From: JBEKYD01 sp049509915
Lineage (GTDB): Bacteria; Acidobacteriota; Terriglobia; Bryobacterales; Bryobacteraceae
Direction: 5' to 3'
DNA length: 64,000 bases
NCBI GenBank assembly: GCA_049509915.1
Contig: JBEKZL010000001.1
Location: forward strand, 14,602-78,601
The translations under genes were made by a program, and so were the position numbers. The number at the start of each line of letters is the position of its first letter. The first letter of the stretch is position 1. The notes below the pieces were generated by a model. The model had not been told where the DNA came from and searched no databases. It was given only the letters and a program-made list of their open reading frames with translations. This document shows positions 54,625 through 63,756 of this stretch, piece after piece.

Positions 54625-56423
54625 AGCGCCTCCTTGCTAACGGTCCCGCCCGTATCCGCATCGGCTTGCGCTTTGTGCAGACCGGCATAGATTCCACCGA
54701 GAGAGAGAAGAGTCTGGTGGCTACCTTCCTCCGCAACCACGCCGTTCTTGAGGACGATGATCTTGTCCGCGGCCTGAAGAGTGGCGAGACGGTGGGCGAT
54801 CATAATCACTGTCCTGCCCTGCATTAAGCGCATCAGCCCCTCCAAGACATGTCTTTCCGCCTCAAAGTCAAGGGCGGCAGTGGGCTCGTCGAGAATCAGC
54901 ACGGGGCTGTTGCGGACGAAAGCGCGAGCAATGCCGATGCGTTGTCTCTGTCCGCCCGACAACGTCAATCCCCGTTCGCCGACCATTGTCTGATAACCCT
55001 GCGGCATCCGCTTGATGAACTCATGAGCGTTGGCCAACTGCGCTGCTTCCACGATTTCGCGCGCACTCGCGGCAGGGCGGCCATAAGAGATGTTTTCGGC
55101 AACGGTCCCACGGAACAGCACAGTGTCCTGCAGGACGAATCCGAAATGCTGCCGCAGACCCTGCAACTCGAACTCGCGGACGTCGACGCCATCGATGGCG
55201 ATTGCCCCGCCAGTGGGATCGTAGAAGCGCGGTACCAGGCTGGCGACCGTGGACTTTCCGCTCCCGGTAGGGCCGACGACTCCCACGAATTGTCCCGGGA
55301 GAATGCGGAAGCTCACGTCCGTCAGCACGGGAGAGCCGGTAACATACTCGAACGCAACATGCTCGAATGCGATCTCACCGTGCGAGAATTTAGCGGGGCG
55401 GGCATTAGGAAGCTCCGGTATCACCTCGTCTGTCTCCAGAATCGCCTGCACGCGTTCGACCGCTACCGCAACTTGGGTCACGGCGTTGGTCATTTTCGCA
55501 AGGTCCTGCACGGGCTTGAAAAACCGCGACATGTAGGAAAGGAAAACCGTAAGGTCCCCCGCGGTCATCGCGCCGGCTACCACCAATTCCGCTCCCCGCC
55601 ACAAAACGAAAGCGGTGGAGGCCGCAACGGTCACAGCGACGGCCGGCGACATGGACACCTTGATTTTCCTTGTGCGGAGAGCCGACTGAACCGTGGCGCG
55701 GCTCACTTGATTCAGCCGCGACTCCTCCAATTCCTGCGCGCCGAATGCCTCCACCACGCGCTGCGATTCCAGGGCGAACATCTCGACCGCAACCATTTCC
55801 GACTGGTTGCTTCGCATCTCTTTGGTCGAATTTTTGAGCGCTCTCTTGTGCCGGGAAACGAACCAGAGCAAAAAAGGCGCCGCTGCCGCCGCCAGTAATG
55901 CGAAACTCCAATTCAACCAAAACATCAGGACGAACATTCCAAAGACAGCGAGTATGTCGACCAGGATTCCAAGCGTCCCGGAAGACGCGAAGTCCTGAAT
56001 GGTGTTGATGTCGGAAGCCAGCGTACTCAGCGACGCTCCGACGCGGTGCTTATCGTAGTAAGAGAGCGAGAGGCCTTGCAGGTGGTGATACGTACGCATA
56101 CGCAAATCGTGAGCCACGCCCTGCGCTACCGTCTCGCTAATATAGCTGTCGACGTAAGATGCCAGCGCCCCGATGGCCGCAATTGCAATAAATCCGATCC
56201 CGGCCAACAACGCGATTTGCGTCTTTTCCGCGCCGCCCAAGGCTGACTCAATAGAGCCGTTCAGCCAGTGCGGCAGGCGTTTTCCGGCTACCACGTTGTC
56301 CAGCACTACCTTCAAGGGCCACGGGGCCGCCAAACTGGTGAGTGTTTCCACCAGCATGGCGATGAGTACAACCGCCAGGCTTCCTCTGTAGGGGCGAACG
56401 AAGTTGCGAATCAAGCGGAGCAT
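54603..56423 (-). CDS. ABC exporter, fused membrane and ATPase domains (MsbA-like)
   Basis: A 606-residue half-transporter: six membrane helices in residues ~15-310 and an ATPase domain after ~335 with Walker A GPTGSGKST, signature LSGGQRQRIGIARAF and Walker B VLILDEPTAALD. It would function as a homodimer exporting lipids or other hydrophobic substrates. The PLD-like gene overlaps its 3' end, and a histidine phosphatase follows, so a lipid-related role is possible but not shown. Confidence 0.92.
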   Translation of the reverse strand: MLRLIRNFVRPYRGSLAVVLIAMLVETLTSLAAPWPLKVVLDNVVAGKRLPHWLNGSIESALGGAEKTQIALLAGIGFIAIAAIGALASYVDSYISETVAQGVAHDLRMRTYHHLQGLSLSYYDKHRVGASLSTLASDINTIQDFASSGTLGILVDILAVFGMFVLMFWLNWSFALLAAAAAPFLLWFVSRHKRALKNSTKEMRSNQSEMVAVEMFALESQRVVEAFGAQELEESRLNQVSRATVQSALRTRKIKVSMSPAVAVTVAASTAFVLWRGAELVVAGAMTAGDLTVFLSYMSRFFKPVQDLAKMTNAVTQVAVAVERVQAILETDEVIPELPNARPAKFSHGEIAFEHVAFEYVTGSPVLTDVSFRILPGQFVGVVGPTGSGKSTVASLVPRFYDPTGGAIAIDGVDVREFELQGLRQHFGFVLQDTVLFRGTVAENISYGRPAASAREIVEAAQLANAHEFIKRMPQGYQTMVGERGLTLSGGQRQRIGIARAFVRNSPVLILDEPTAALDFEAERHVLEGLMRLMQGRTVIMIAHRLATLQAADKIIVLKNGVVAEEGSHQTLLSLGGIYAGLHKAQADADTGGTVSKEALWHASSS

Positions 56424-56483
56424 CGCAGCCAGTCTTCTCCTTCAGCGGGTCCGACATTCACCCGGGTGACCCTTCCCATGATG

Positions 56484-57326
56484 CTATTGCCTATCGTGGT
56501 GAAAAACGCGGCGGGTGACGCCAGGCAGAAACTCGCGAACGACATTCAAGCCGGCATTGCTCGCCATGTTAATCCCGAAGTTCACCGCACCGTCACCGGC
56601 CGAGTCGTTACTGCGCGGCTGCCAGAGACGGGAGATGAAAGACGCCCCGGCGGTGCTGGCAACCTGCGAGACCGAAAAGTGCTGCGTGCCGTCGCTGCCA
56701 CGGGCCAGGACGCTGCTGGCGACCGCATATTTCAACCGCTTCCAGACTCCGTGCTCACCAGATCCATAGTACAGGTTGTCCTCGTGCAAGAGGTCTTCAC
56801 CGGTCATTTGAAGGATGTTGCTGATTGTGGCGTTTCCATAGTAGTTTGCGAATCGAATCCCATAACCCTGCGCTCCTAGTCCCCAGGCTCTCGGAGAATC
56901 CTGCAATTGAGTGATTCCGGCCGAAACTCCAGCCAGAAAGAGATGGAATGGGCTCAGCAGATCCTTCGCATAGACCTTTGCGCGCTCCCTAGCGTTGAGC
57001 GGCTTGAATTGGTCCCGCGTTTTCCCTGCCATGAAGAGCGAGGAAAATAGAGAAGCTTCGACTGGGGTGGGCTCATCACCCGTCGGGGCCTGAATGACCG
57101 TGGCCCCCGCAACGGCGCCGGTCGCGCTCGCTACGGTTGAATCACTGGAATTCGTTGAGTTGTTCGTCGCCGCAACTCCGGGGCCTTGACCGCCTGCCTG
57201 TGCCCAAGCGGGGCGGTTTCCTGTCACGGCGAACAGGAACGACGTCGCCGTGACAAGCAGCAGGTGCCCGCCAATTCGCATAGGCGGCGAAATTCTCTTC
57301 CAGCGTGAATCTGCAGCGTTAATCAT
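56484..57326 (-). CDS. exported conserved hypothetical protein
   Basis: Started at ATG 57326 (AGGAG just upstream), the product has 280 residues with a signal peptide (LLLVTATSFLFAVTG, cleavage near AWAQA), a Ser/Thr/Asn-rich low-complexity linker, and a domain with ERAKVYAKDLLSPFHLFLAGVSAGITQ, YGIRFANYYGNATISNILQMTGEDLLHEDNLYYGSG and NAGLNVVREFLPGVTRR. I do not recognise a named family. Moderately hydrophobic, glycine-rich segments suggest an envelope or outer-membrane protein. It is divergent from the next gene, with 250 bases between them. Confidence 0.7.
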   Translation of the reverse strand: MINAADSRWKRISPPMRIGGHLLLVTATSFLFAVTGNRPAWAQAGGQGPGVAATNNSTNSSDSTVASATGAVAGATVIQAPTGDEPTPVEASLFSSLFMAGKTRDQFKPLNARERAKVYAKDLLSPFHLFLAGVSAGITQLQDSPRAWGLGAQGYGIRFANYYGNATISNILQMTGEDLLHEDNLYYGSGEHGVWKRLKYAVASSVLARGSDGTQHFSVSQVASTAGASFISRLWQPRSNDSAGDGAVNFGINMASNAGLNVVREFLPGVTRRVFHHDRQ

Positions 57327-57576
57327 TATTTCTCCTGTCGAACACGCCCCTGTGAAAGCACGCGGCGCTCCAATCGGGTAAATCAATAAATCCCGTAAAA
57401 TATGCGGCGGTCATTCTGAATGCTGTCGAAATGACGAGACGAGTGGCCGACGCCGGACTCCGGTCGGGCCGCGGCCCGGCTTCGAAGGCCGCCTCTGCCA
57501 CCACTCGCGCAGTGGCACTTCTCATGCAGTTACCGATGTGGTCATCCGTTGTCGAGGACCCGGAAAGGTATAAATT

Positions 57577-58602
57577 GTGTTTTCACCTGGGAAGAACCAT
57601 CAATCCGCGCAAGTCGGTTTCGTGCTGGCCGTTCTTGCGCTGACAGCTTTCAGGGCCCTTGCCGCCGACAAATCCAGAGAAGCGCCGGTCGTACAAAACG
57701 CAACCGGTGCTTCCTACCTGTTCTGGAGCGATCCAGGCGACATGACTGCGCGGGATCTCTTCCATGGGCGGGGCGGCAAGGCGCACGAGCCGCGCGGTCC
57801 GTTCCAATTTGAAAAGGAAGACCTGGACGGGAGCAACCCGAAATTTGTGGTCCGCGACCGTGACGGTGTCAAGTGGAAAGTGAAGCTAGGCCTTGAGGCG
57901 CGCCCCGAAACCGTGGCAACACGCCTCGTTTGGGCAGCGGGCTACTACGTCACCGAAGATTATTTCGTGCCGGAGATACAGATTGGCGGCATGCCCGCGC
58001 ATTTGCATCGCGGCCAGAAGCTGATTGGTCCGGGCGGCACTGCACACAACGTGCGATTGAAAAGGGAGGATGAAAAGAGAATCGGCATCTGGCAATGGGA
58101 CAGGGTCGGGTTCGCCATTTCTCGGGAGTGGAACGGATTGCGAGTGCTCATGGCCCTTATCGGCAATTGGGATCTCAAAGACGTGAACAACTCCATTTAT
58201 CGTGAGGCGTCGCGAAGCGTTTACATGGTGAGCGATCTAGGCGCCAGCTTCGGCTCCGCCGGCGCTACTTGGCCGATCAGTCGCGCCAAGGACAACCTTA
58301 CTTCCTACACTCGCTCGAAATTCATTCGCCGGATCGGGCCGAACACCGTCGATTTCCAAGTACCAGCGCGGCCTGGCTTTGTGCGCATCGTTAACCCCAA
58401 GGCCTACTTTGCGCGCATCCATCTGGAGCACCTCGGGCGGAATATTCCACGCGCCGATGCCAGGTGGTTGGGGCAACTTCTTGCACGGCTGACTCCGACC
58501 CAGATTCACGACGCGTTCCGCGCCGCGGGTTATTCTCCTGAGGAAGCACAGGCATTTGTGCGCCTGCTTGAGGACCGCATTAGGGCGCTCGCGGGCTTAT
58601 GA
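57577..58602 (+). CDS. exported protein with kinase-like motif order, function unknown
   Basis: A 341-residue protein from GTG 57577 (GGAAAGG upstream). A signal peptide covers residues ~1-30 (VGFVLAVLALTAFRALAADK). The mature part has, in order, a basic strand VKWKVKLG (Lys101/103), a helix with Glu (LEARPETVATRLVWAAGYY), NWDLKDVNN at 197-205 and VSDLGASFG at 218-226. This order resembles the ATP Lys, the catalytic Asp-x-Lys-x-x-Asn loop and the metal-binding Asp-x-Gly of atypical kinases (HipA, Fam20 and PI3K-like folds). No family assignment is certain. If correct it would be a periplasmic or secreted kinase; a secreted Cys phosphatase is encoded 400 bases downstream. Confidence 0.7.
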   Translation: MFSPGKNHQSAQVGFVLAVLALTAFRALAADKSREAPVVQNATGASYLFWSDPGDMTARDLFHGRGGKAHEPRGPFQFEKEDLDGSNPKFVVRDRDGVKWKVKLGLEARPETVATRLVWAAGYYVTEDYFVPEIQIGGMPAHLHRGQKLIGPGGTAHNVRLKREDEKRIGIWQWDRVGFAISREWNGLRVLMALIGNWDLKDVNNSIYREASRSVYMVSDLGASFGSAGATWPISRAKDNLTSYTRSKFIRRIGPNTVDFQVPARPGFVRIVNPKAYFARIHLEHLGRNIPRADARWLGQLLARLTPTQIHDAFRAAGYSPEEAQAFVRLLEDRIRALAGL

Positions 58603-59007
58603 AATCACCCACGGCTCGTGAGATCTCGCCCTGAACGATCAAAGGCCGCGTCGCATGAGCACACCTGCGGATCTCGGTGTTAACTTAGGTAACTCAGTCC
58701 CGCACCGGAAAACCCGTACAGCTTTGTCGCGATTGGCTGCCAATGGAAAACGTGCTTGTTGTCTTCTCATCCGGTGCCGTTATGGGCAGTCACATCGGTC
58801 CGATGTCTGGCATATTCCGTATACAGGCGGCCGGTTTCCCCGGCTATCCGGCCCAGGGGAAAAGCGTTAGGTTAGGGTTGAGATTCCCCTTGGTCGTGCG
58901 ATCCGCGCTCCTCGCAACGGGCTTTTATCGGGGGTAAGGGAGGTCGATTCGGGATCACCGTGATCACAAGCGATACAGCGACCACGAAAGGTGGGACGCC
59001 GCGCATC
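58603..59007 (+). other. gene-free stretch
   Basis: About 400 bases between a plus-strand and a minus-strand gene (convergent). No recognisable gene or strong hairpin was seen. Short open frames have no ribosome-binding sites. Confidence 0.5.
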
Positions 59008-59529
59008 TTATCGCGCCGCTGACGGTGAGGGCGCATGGAAATGCGCAATATACCTTTGCATAAGGATTTGGAACCGGTTGAGACCTTCTTTCCTCGCTTC
59101 CTTCAGGGCCTGAGCATTTGTCCAATGATCGTGAGCGATTCGATAGCAGGCGATTACGAGGCCGGTCCGATCGTCGCCGCGGCGACAGTGTATGAAGACA
59201 GGCCCTTTCGTTGGATCCTCCAGTACCGCCAGAATCTTGTCAATCTGCTTGGTCGTTGGTGGAAGGGTTCCCGGAAACCCGATCCGAACATAGTGCATTC
59301 CAGCCGCCTCCACAGCTCCTCGTTCCCATTTCTTACGGTCCCAGATTGCGCGCAGATCGAGCACGGTCTTAATTCCGGAGCCGGCCAGTTTTGGGATGTC
59401 CTCTTTTCTCGGTTGCTTCCCGCGATAGATGTTGTCCTCGACCCGATAGAACCGAGGTTTCGCCTCATGCGCGCATAGGGGAAAAGCCAGGAGCAGCGCC
59501 AGGCAAACTGTATTACGCCGGTTTAACAT
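59008..59529 (-). CDS. secreted Cys-based protein phosphatase (dual-specificity type)
   Basis: From ATG 59529 the product has 173 residues with a signal peptide (VCLALLLAFPLCAHE). The active-site P-loop is HCRRGDDRTG, i.e. HCx5R, and the upstream YRGKQPRKEDIPKLAGSGIKTVLDLR is typical of DSP/tyrosine phosphatases of the bacterial type. It would act in the periplasm or outside the cell on phosphoproteins, phosphoinositides or similar. A longer frame to 59622 lacks a signal at its start. Next to it lies a broken aldolase gene on the same strand. Confidence 0.85.
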   Translation of the reverse strand: MLNRRNTVCLALLLAFPLCAHEAKPRFYRVEDNIYRGKQPRKEDIPKLAGSGIKTVLDLRAIWDRKKWERGAVEAAGMHYVRIGFPGTLPPTTKQIDKILAVLEDPTKGPVFIHCRRGDDRTGLVIACYRIAHDHWTNAQALKEARKEGLNRFQILMQRYIAHFHAPSPSAAR

Positions 59530-59578
59530 GGATGTCACATCGCACCTTTCTTTGAAGTCTTCGAGCTGAGCCGCTCTC

Positions 59579-60455
59579 TCAAGAGCGGCCGTTGGAATTG
59601 AATAACACCAGACGCTGGGCAATCACGTCTTCCATGGCTTGCTCCGCGCCCGGGAGGATCTTATACGGTGTAACCTCGCGAGCGTGAGCCGTCAGGCTGC
59701 TTTCGATCCCGCGCCGCCACGCGACGCGCAGTTCGGCGTTGATGTGGATTATCGTGACACCGGCTTGAATCGCGGCAACGAAATCGCCATCCGCGGTCCC
59801 CGAACCGCCGTGCAGTGTAAGGAATGCTCCCGGTGGCCTGCTTGATCTGCCGGATCCGTTCGATATCGAGCCGCTTGTGAGTCTCGCCGCGCACCATCGA
59901 CGGCAGCAGACCGTGCATATTCCCGACCGCAGGCGCCCACACATCGACTTTTGTCTCGGCGACGAATTGGACGGCCTCCTGCGGGGTGGTCAGCTTTAGG
60001 GACTCCGTCGGCACGGTTTCGACGATTTCGGAGGAAGATCCGATATAACCGACTTCGCCTTCGACCACAATCTCGGGTCGGATCGATTTCAGAATCTCGA
60101 CAGCTTGTTTCGTCTCCCGGATATTCTGGTCAAACGGCTTCCGGGATGCGTCGAAGATGATCTCGTCGAAACCCGCCTCGGCCGCTGCCTTGGCCTTTTC
60201 CAGGGAGTGAGTATGATCGGCGTTCAGGTACACCGATACGCCATACTCGTCGCGTGCCGTTCTGACCAGTAGCGCGATCTCCTTGACCCCGATGAATTCA
60301 CGCTCGCCCTCCGAGACGCCGATCATCAACGGCAGGTTCAACCTCCGGCCCACGCGGACAACCGCGTGGAAGCCGGAGAGATCGGAAACATTGAAATGAG
60401 CCAGTCCCACATGGTGGGCGAGGGCATTTTGAAGAGCTTCGCCAAGCGTGACCAT
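59579..60455 (-). pseudogene. class II fructose-bisphosphate aldolase-like protein, frameshifted
   Basis: The N-terminal ~210 residues from 60455 match class II aldolases: HFNVSDLSGFHAVV, the zinc His region YLNADHTHSLEKAKAAAEAGFDEIIFDASRKPFDQNI, and VEGEVGYIG. After IRQIKQATG the frame turns to unrelated sequence, while GAFLTLHGGSGTADGDFVAAIQAGVTIIHINAELR (with the C-terminal HGGSGT phosphate site) continues in another frame to 59579. One extra or missing base near 59828-59833 explains the break. The length when joined is about 290 residues, normal for the family. Confidence 0.82.
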
Positions 60456-60822
60456 AACGATTGTTCCTCCTCAAAGATGAGCCAGCCGCACGACCCCCCC
60501 CGCGCGTCCGGCGCCGATCAGCGGCCCCACCCCTGGCATCGCTGAATAGCTCCAACCGGAGCTTACCTTCTTGCCGAGCGGCAAAATCGAGGCCGCCGGA
60601 GATGGCATGGTTGATTTCAACCCGGGCGACCAAGGATCAGAGGCAGATCGAGTCCGATCTTCCCTTGAGGCATCAGGACCTCCCAATTGCCCGCTCCCTG
60701 CCGCGCAATCCCGCACAAGCAGTTACCGCGGACCGGTTTCGGACGAGGCACGTCGTCGATGGCGATAGATGCTGGCCGGGCCGAATGCTCGAACACGCGC
60801 CGCTTTCATCATTGGCCCGAAT
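60456..60822 (-). other. gene-free stretch
   Basis: About 370 bases between the aldolase and alcohol dehydrogenase genes. It contains runs of Cs (near 60493-60500) and open frames on both strands without recognisable content. Confidence 0.45.
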
Positions 60823-61860
60823 TTACATCTTAAGAACGACGCGGAATTTGGCGTCGCCGCTGAGCATACGCGCGTAGGCCTCTCCGGCTCTTTCCAGCGG
60901 GTAGGTCTCGATCATGGGGTGCACGCCCTTCAATTCCGAAAAGCGCAGAGTATCCTCCTCGTCGACCGCGGAACCGCTGGCCCAGCCCTGAATGGTTCGA
61001 CTTCCCGAAATGAGCTGGAGCGGCGTGACCTCGATGGGATCGGATCCCACGCCCACGACGATCAGCGTGCCGTTTGGCCCCAATCCATCGAACAGCTCGC
61101 TCATAGCTTTCGAGTCTGGCGCAGTGGCCAGAATCACTCGCGCGCCGCCCAACTTTTGTAACTCCTCCGCCGGCTTCGTCGCTTTGCTGTCGATATAGAC
61201 GTTGGCTCCCAGTTGCCGTGCGACCGCCGCATTAGCTGCGCCGCGACCGATCGCCGCTACCTTGTAGCCGAACTTGTTCGCGAATTGAATCCCGAGGTGT
61301 CCCAGGCCGCCGACGCCCTGCACCGCAACCAGGTCTCCAGGTAGTGCTTCGCTGTGCCGCAACGAATTGAAGGTGGTGATTCCGGCGCAGAGGAGCGGCG
61401 CCGCATCCACCGCGCTCAGGCGTTCCGGTATCGCCGCCAGCGCATCGATCGGAGCGAGCATATATTGCTGGTATCCGCCGTCGTAGCTGATGCCGGGCAC
61501 TTGCAGGCTGGTACAGTTGCGGTAATCGCCCCGGCGGCACGCCAGACAGGTACCGTCGTGGCCGCCATGCCAGCCGACCCCAACTCGCTGACCCTTCTTC
61601 CATGTGGAGACCCCCGGCCCGGCTTCGTCGATGAAGCCGGCGACTTCGTGTCCAGGAACCCGGGGAAATTGAATTCCCGGCCACAAGCCGTCCTTGGTGA
61701 ATACATCGCTGTGGCAGATACCGCAGGCCTCCACTTTGATGCGCACCTGCCCCACTCCAGGGTTGGGAATTTCACGCTCGACAATCTCGAATCCCCCGCC
61801 TGCCTTCGAAATCTGCGCCACTTTCATTGTCCCCACTGCGATTCTTGTCGTTGCCATCAT
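60823..61860 (-). CDS. zinc-dependent alcohol dehydrogenase
   Basis: A 345-residue MDR-family enzyme. Catalytic zinc ligands are in CGICHSD and GHEVAGFIDE. The structural-zinc lobe is degenerate: instead of four Cys it has CLACRRGDYRNC, i.e. three Cys spaced as in AdhA-type enzymes, after WHGGHDGTC, which supplies a fourth. The cofactor motif is GVGGLGHLGIQFA. An AAGGAGGA ribosome-binding site precedes ATG 61860; ATG 61827 (MKVAQISK) is an alternative. It oxidises alcohols or reduces aldehydes with NAD(P). It follows the RidA gene by 25 bases on the same strand. Confidence 0.92.
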   Translation of the reverse strand: MMATTRIAVGTMKVAQISKAGGGFEIVEREIPNPGVGQVRIKVEACGICHSDVFTKDGLWPGIQFPRVPGHEVAGFIDEAGPGVSTWKKGQRVGVGWHGGHDGTCLACRRGDYRNCTSLQVPGISYDGGYQQYMLAPIDALAAIPERLSAVDAAPLLCAGITTFNSLRHSEALPGDLVAVQGVGGLGHLGIQFANKFGYKVAAIGRGAANAAVARQLGANVYIDSKATKPAEELQKLGGARVILATAPDSKAMSELFDGLGPNGTLIVVGVGSDPIEVTPLQLISGSRTIQGWASGSAVDEEDTLRFSELKGVHPMIETYPLERAGEAYARMLSGDAKFRVVLKM

Positions 61861-61885
61861 TCCTCCTTAGAGATTATCTGACCCG

Positions 61886-62380
61886 TCATTTCTCCGCTAC
61901 TTCGAAGATGACCTCCAACTCGACCGGCGCACCTAGCGGAAGACTCGCTACTCCGTGCACCAGCCGGCAGGGATTCTTTTCCCGCCCAAAGACTTCCTGC
62001 AGCAGGTCCGAAGCGCCGTCCGCAACTCTCGGGTGATCGCGCACATCGCCGGAGGTAGCCACCAAAACGCCGAGCCGCACGATCCGCGTCACCTTGTCGA
62101 GTGCGCCCAAATGCTGCCGTGCCACAGCCAGGGCGTTGAGCGCTGCGAGGCGCGCTGCGTCACGCGCCGCCTCCACATCGAGCTCGGCGCCGACGTGCCC
62201 GACGAATTTCGCACTGCGGCCCTCCGTCGGAAGCATTCCCGTCAGAAAGAATAACCTGCCGGTTTGTACTGCTTCTGTATAAATGCCGAGCAGCTCCGGC
62301 GGCGCGGGTAGGGTAATGCCAAGTTCCTGCAATCTGCGTTCAGCCGTACTCACCATCCGTTCTTTCGAAGTGGCATTCAT
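61886..62380 (-). CDS. RidA (YjgF/UK114) family protein
   Basis: Started at ATG 62380 (GGAG upstream) the product has 164 residues. It has the YjgF-type layout: AERRLQELGITLPAPPELLGIY, GRLFFLTGMLPTEG, ARLAALNALAVARQHLGALDKVTRIVRL and PLGAPVELEVIFEV. The typical arginine of deaminating RidA members (...C-terminal R105) is not evident; the close relatives with the GITLPAPP start form a separate subgroup. RidA proteins remove reactive enamines. The open frame to 62842 is not supported. It probably forms an operon with the alcohol dehydrogenase. Confidence 0.87.
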   Translation of the reverse strand: MNATSKERMVSTAERRLQELGITLPAPPELLGIYTEAVQTGRLFFLTGMLPTEGRSAKFVGHVGAELDVEAARDAARLAALNALAVARQHLGALDKVTRIVRLGVLVATSGDVRDHPRVADGASDLLQEVFGREKNPCRLVHGVASLPLGAPVELEVIFEVAEK

Positions 62381-62624
62381 ATATATCTCTCCGTCCGCCC
62401 TTGCCATCTGCCGCCTAACCTGACAACTGCAACGCAAGGGCCGTCGGTAAAGTGATGAAACCGCTCGCGGGAGGGCCGCCCGACCGGCAACTGTCAGCCG
62501 CCAGAGCCGGATGGCCGACGCCACAGGGGGCAACAAACGCGCCACGGAGGAACTGCCGCTCCATTTGCAGGAGAAAGGTGCTTGGCATGATAGTTGCCAG
62601 GCAGCGTGGGTTGGAGAGGGAAAC

Positions 62625-62972
62625 ATGCATTCACAACTCGCAAAACCGGTCTTAGAATCAAAACTCCCAGAGATTACAAGCCCCGCCGGTTGGCCGGATT
62701 CCATCGCCGTCCGCGCCAGCGCAGACCCGACTGACACCACGCAGCAGATCGGCGAGCGCGAGATGGCCAGCCGTAGCCTGAGCCGCAATGCGTCGTTGGT
62801 ACGCGACTTGCGCGCGGCACTCAAGCGCGTTACCGAGAACACTTACGGTTCTTGGAGGCGGCCGGAGTCGGGGATAAGAGATTGGCGGCCTGACGATCGT
62901 GGCGCAGACGCGCGCCGCCCGCCCTTGGTAGATGACGAGCCGTCGATCCCAGCCAGCAAAGTGGCTGCTTAA
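62625..62972 (+). CDS. DksA/TraR-like protein lacking its zinc finger (probably broken)
   Basis: ATG 62625 with GGAGAGGG upstream opens a 115-codon frame. Residues ~1-75 look like the coiled-coil half of small DksA/TraR proteins: LESKLPEI, SIAVRASADPTD, EREMASRSLSRNASLVRDLRAALKRVTENTYGS. The family then continues with a C4 zinc finger (CxxC...CxxC). Here the frame gives WRRPESGIRDWRPDD without any cysteine. In the +1 frame FLEAAGVGDKRLAA, close to the usual CLECGE..KRLAA, follows immediately, then a stop. A frameshift near 62850 is likely, plus loss of the Cys codons. DksA-type proteins bind RNA polymerase with ppGpp. Confidence 0.55.
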   Translation: MHSQLAKPVLESKLPEITSPAGWPDSIAVRASADPTDTTQQIGEREMASRSLSRNASLVRDLRAALKRVTENTYGSWRRPESGIRDWRPDDRGADARRPPLVDDEPSIPASKVAA

Positions 62973-63238
62973 GGAGGAGCGCTTCGACATTACCGACGTG
63001 GGTTCGTCAGCCGAGGCGTTGCGGGCGCCGTTGCCTTGGGACAGGTGACCTGGTCACTCTGCCAAACTCGTAACCCTAGAAAAGGCGCTCGATATCGCTA
63101 TTTCGCCCGCGCAATCCCGGATCGAGTTTTGCGGCCATTTTCGCCAGGTCGTCGAGCGAGTCGGCTTTCATCTTCCGCATCACCTTGCCGCGGTGCGCTT
63201 TCACGGTAATCTCGTTCACACCGAGCTCGCCGGCGACT

Positions 63239-63245
63239 TGTTTGT
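63239..63245 (+). repeat. target-site duplication TGTTTGT, left copy
   Basis: Identical to 63750-63756. The two copies flank the 504-bp insertion, and removing one copy with the insertion restores the FixJ reading frame. Confidence 0.7.
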
Positions 63246-63749
63246 GGCTCTGAGCAGGAATCTGTAAGACCCCCGGTTTTATTGGGTTTCCGGGGTTTTG
63301 GGCTGACGGGCTAACGCGGTTCCTCGGCCTTGGAAGTGAGTCGTCGCCAATGTTCACAGACCTTTCAGCCCGCTCCTACATTAATCGCGCCGCCAATGGG
63401 AAATCGCCCGTTTCCGTCTATGCCGACGACCGCCGTGGTCCGGCACATCGGGGAGCGCAAGCGCGGGCCGCGCCAACTCGAACGGATCGTGTGAAGCCTC
63501 GCACGGGGGCGCGGCGAAAAGGCCGGGCTGCCCCGAACATGCTGTCAAATAAGGGGTTACACCAGCCAACAGCCCCATACAATTGCCGAATTCCAGTATT
63601 TAGGCCTCTCAGAGACTGCGCTGTTCTCAGCAAGTAGCTGCCTCAGATCGGCCGTTCAGGGTCGGAATCCTAAAGCCACCAATCCAAGGAAGGACAAAAC
63701 GCTCAAGTCCCCGTCAATTGGCGGTTTCTCGAATTCTCGCGCACAGCCC
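63246..63749. mobile_element. 504-bp non-coding insertion, MITE- or IS-derivative-like
   Basis: The element interrupts a FixJ-type gene and is flanked by identical 7-bp repeats. Its ends are imperfect inverted repeats: the left end GGCTCTGAGCAGGAAT and the reverse complement of the right end (G)GGCTGTGCGCGAGAAT share 12 of 16 positions. It holds no open frame with recognisable transposase sequence, so it is non-autonomous. GGCTCT-type ends recall ISL3-like elements, but that family makes 8-bp duplications; the origin is not settled. Confidence 0.65.
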
Positions 63750-63756
63750 TGTTTGT
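63750..63756 (+). repeat. target-site duplication TGTTTGT, right copy
   Basis: Identical to 63239-63245; see the left copy. Confidence 0.7.

Noticed and set aside
60471..60716. Minus-strand frame upstream of the aldolase
   Set aside because: No motif or start signal; probably a shadow or unrecognisable remnant.
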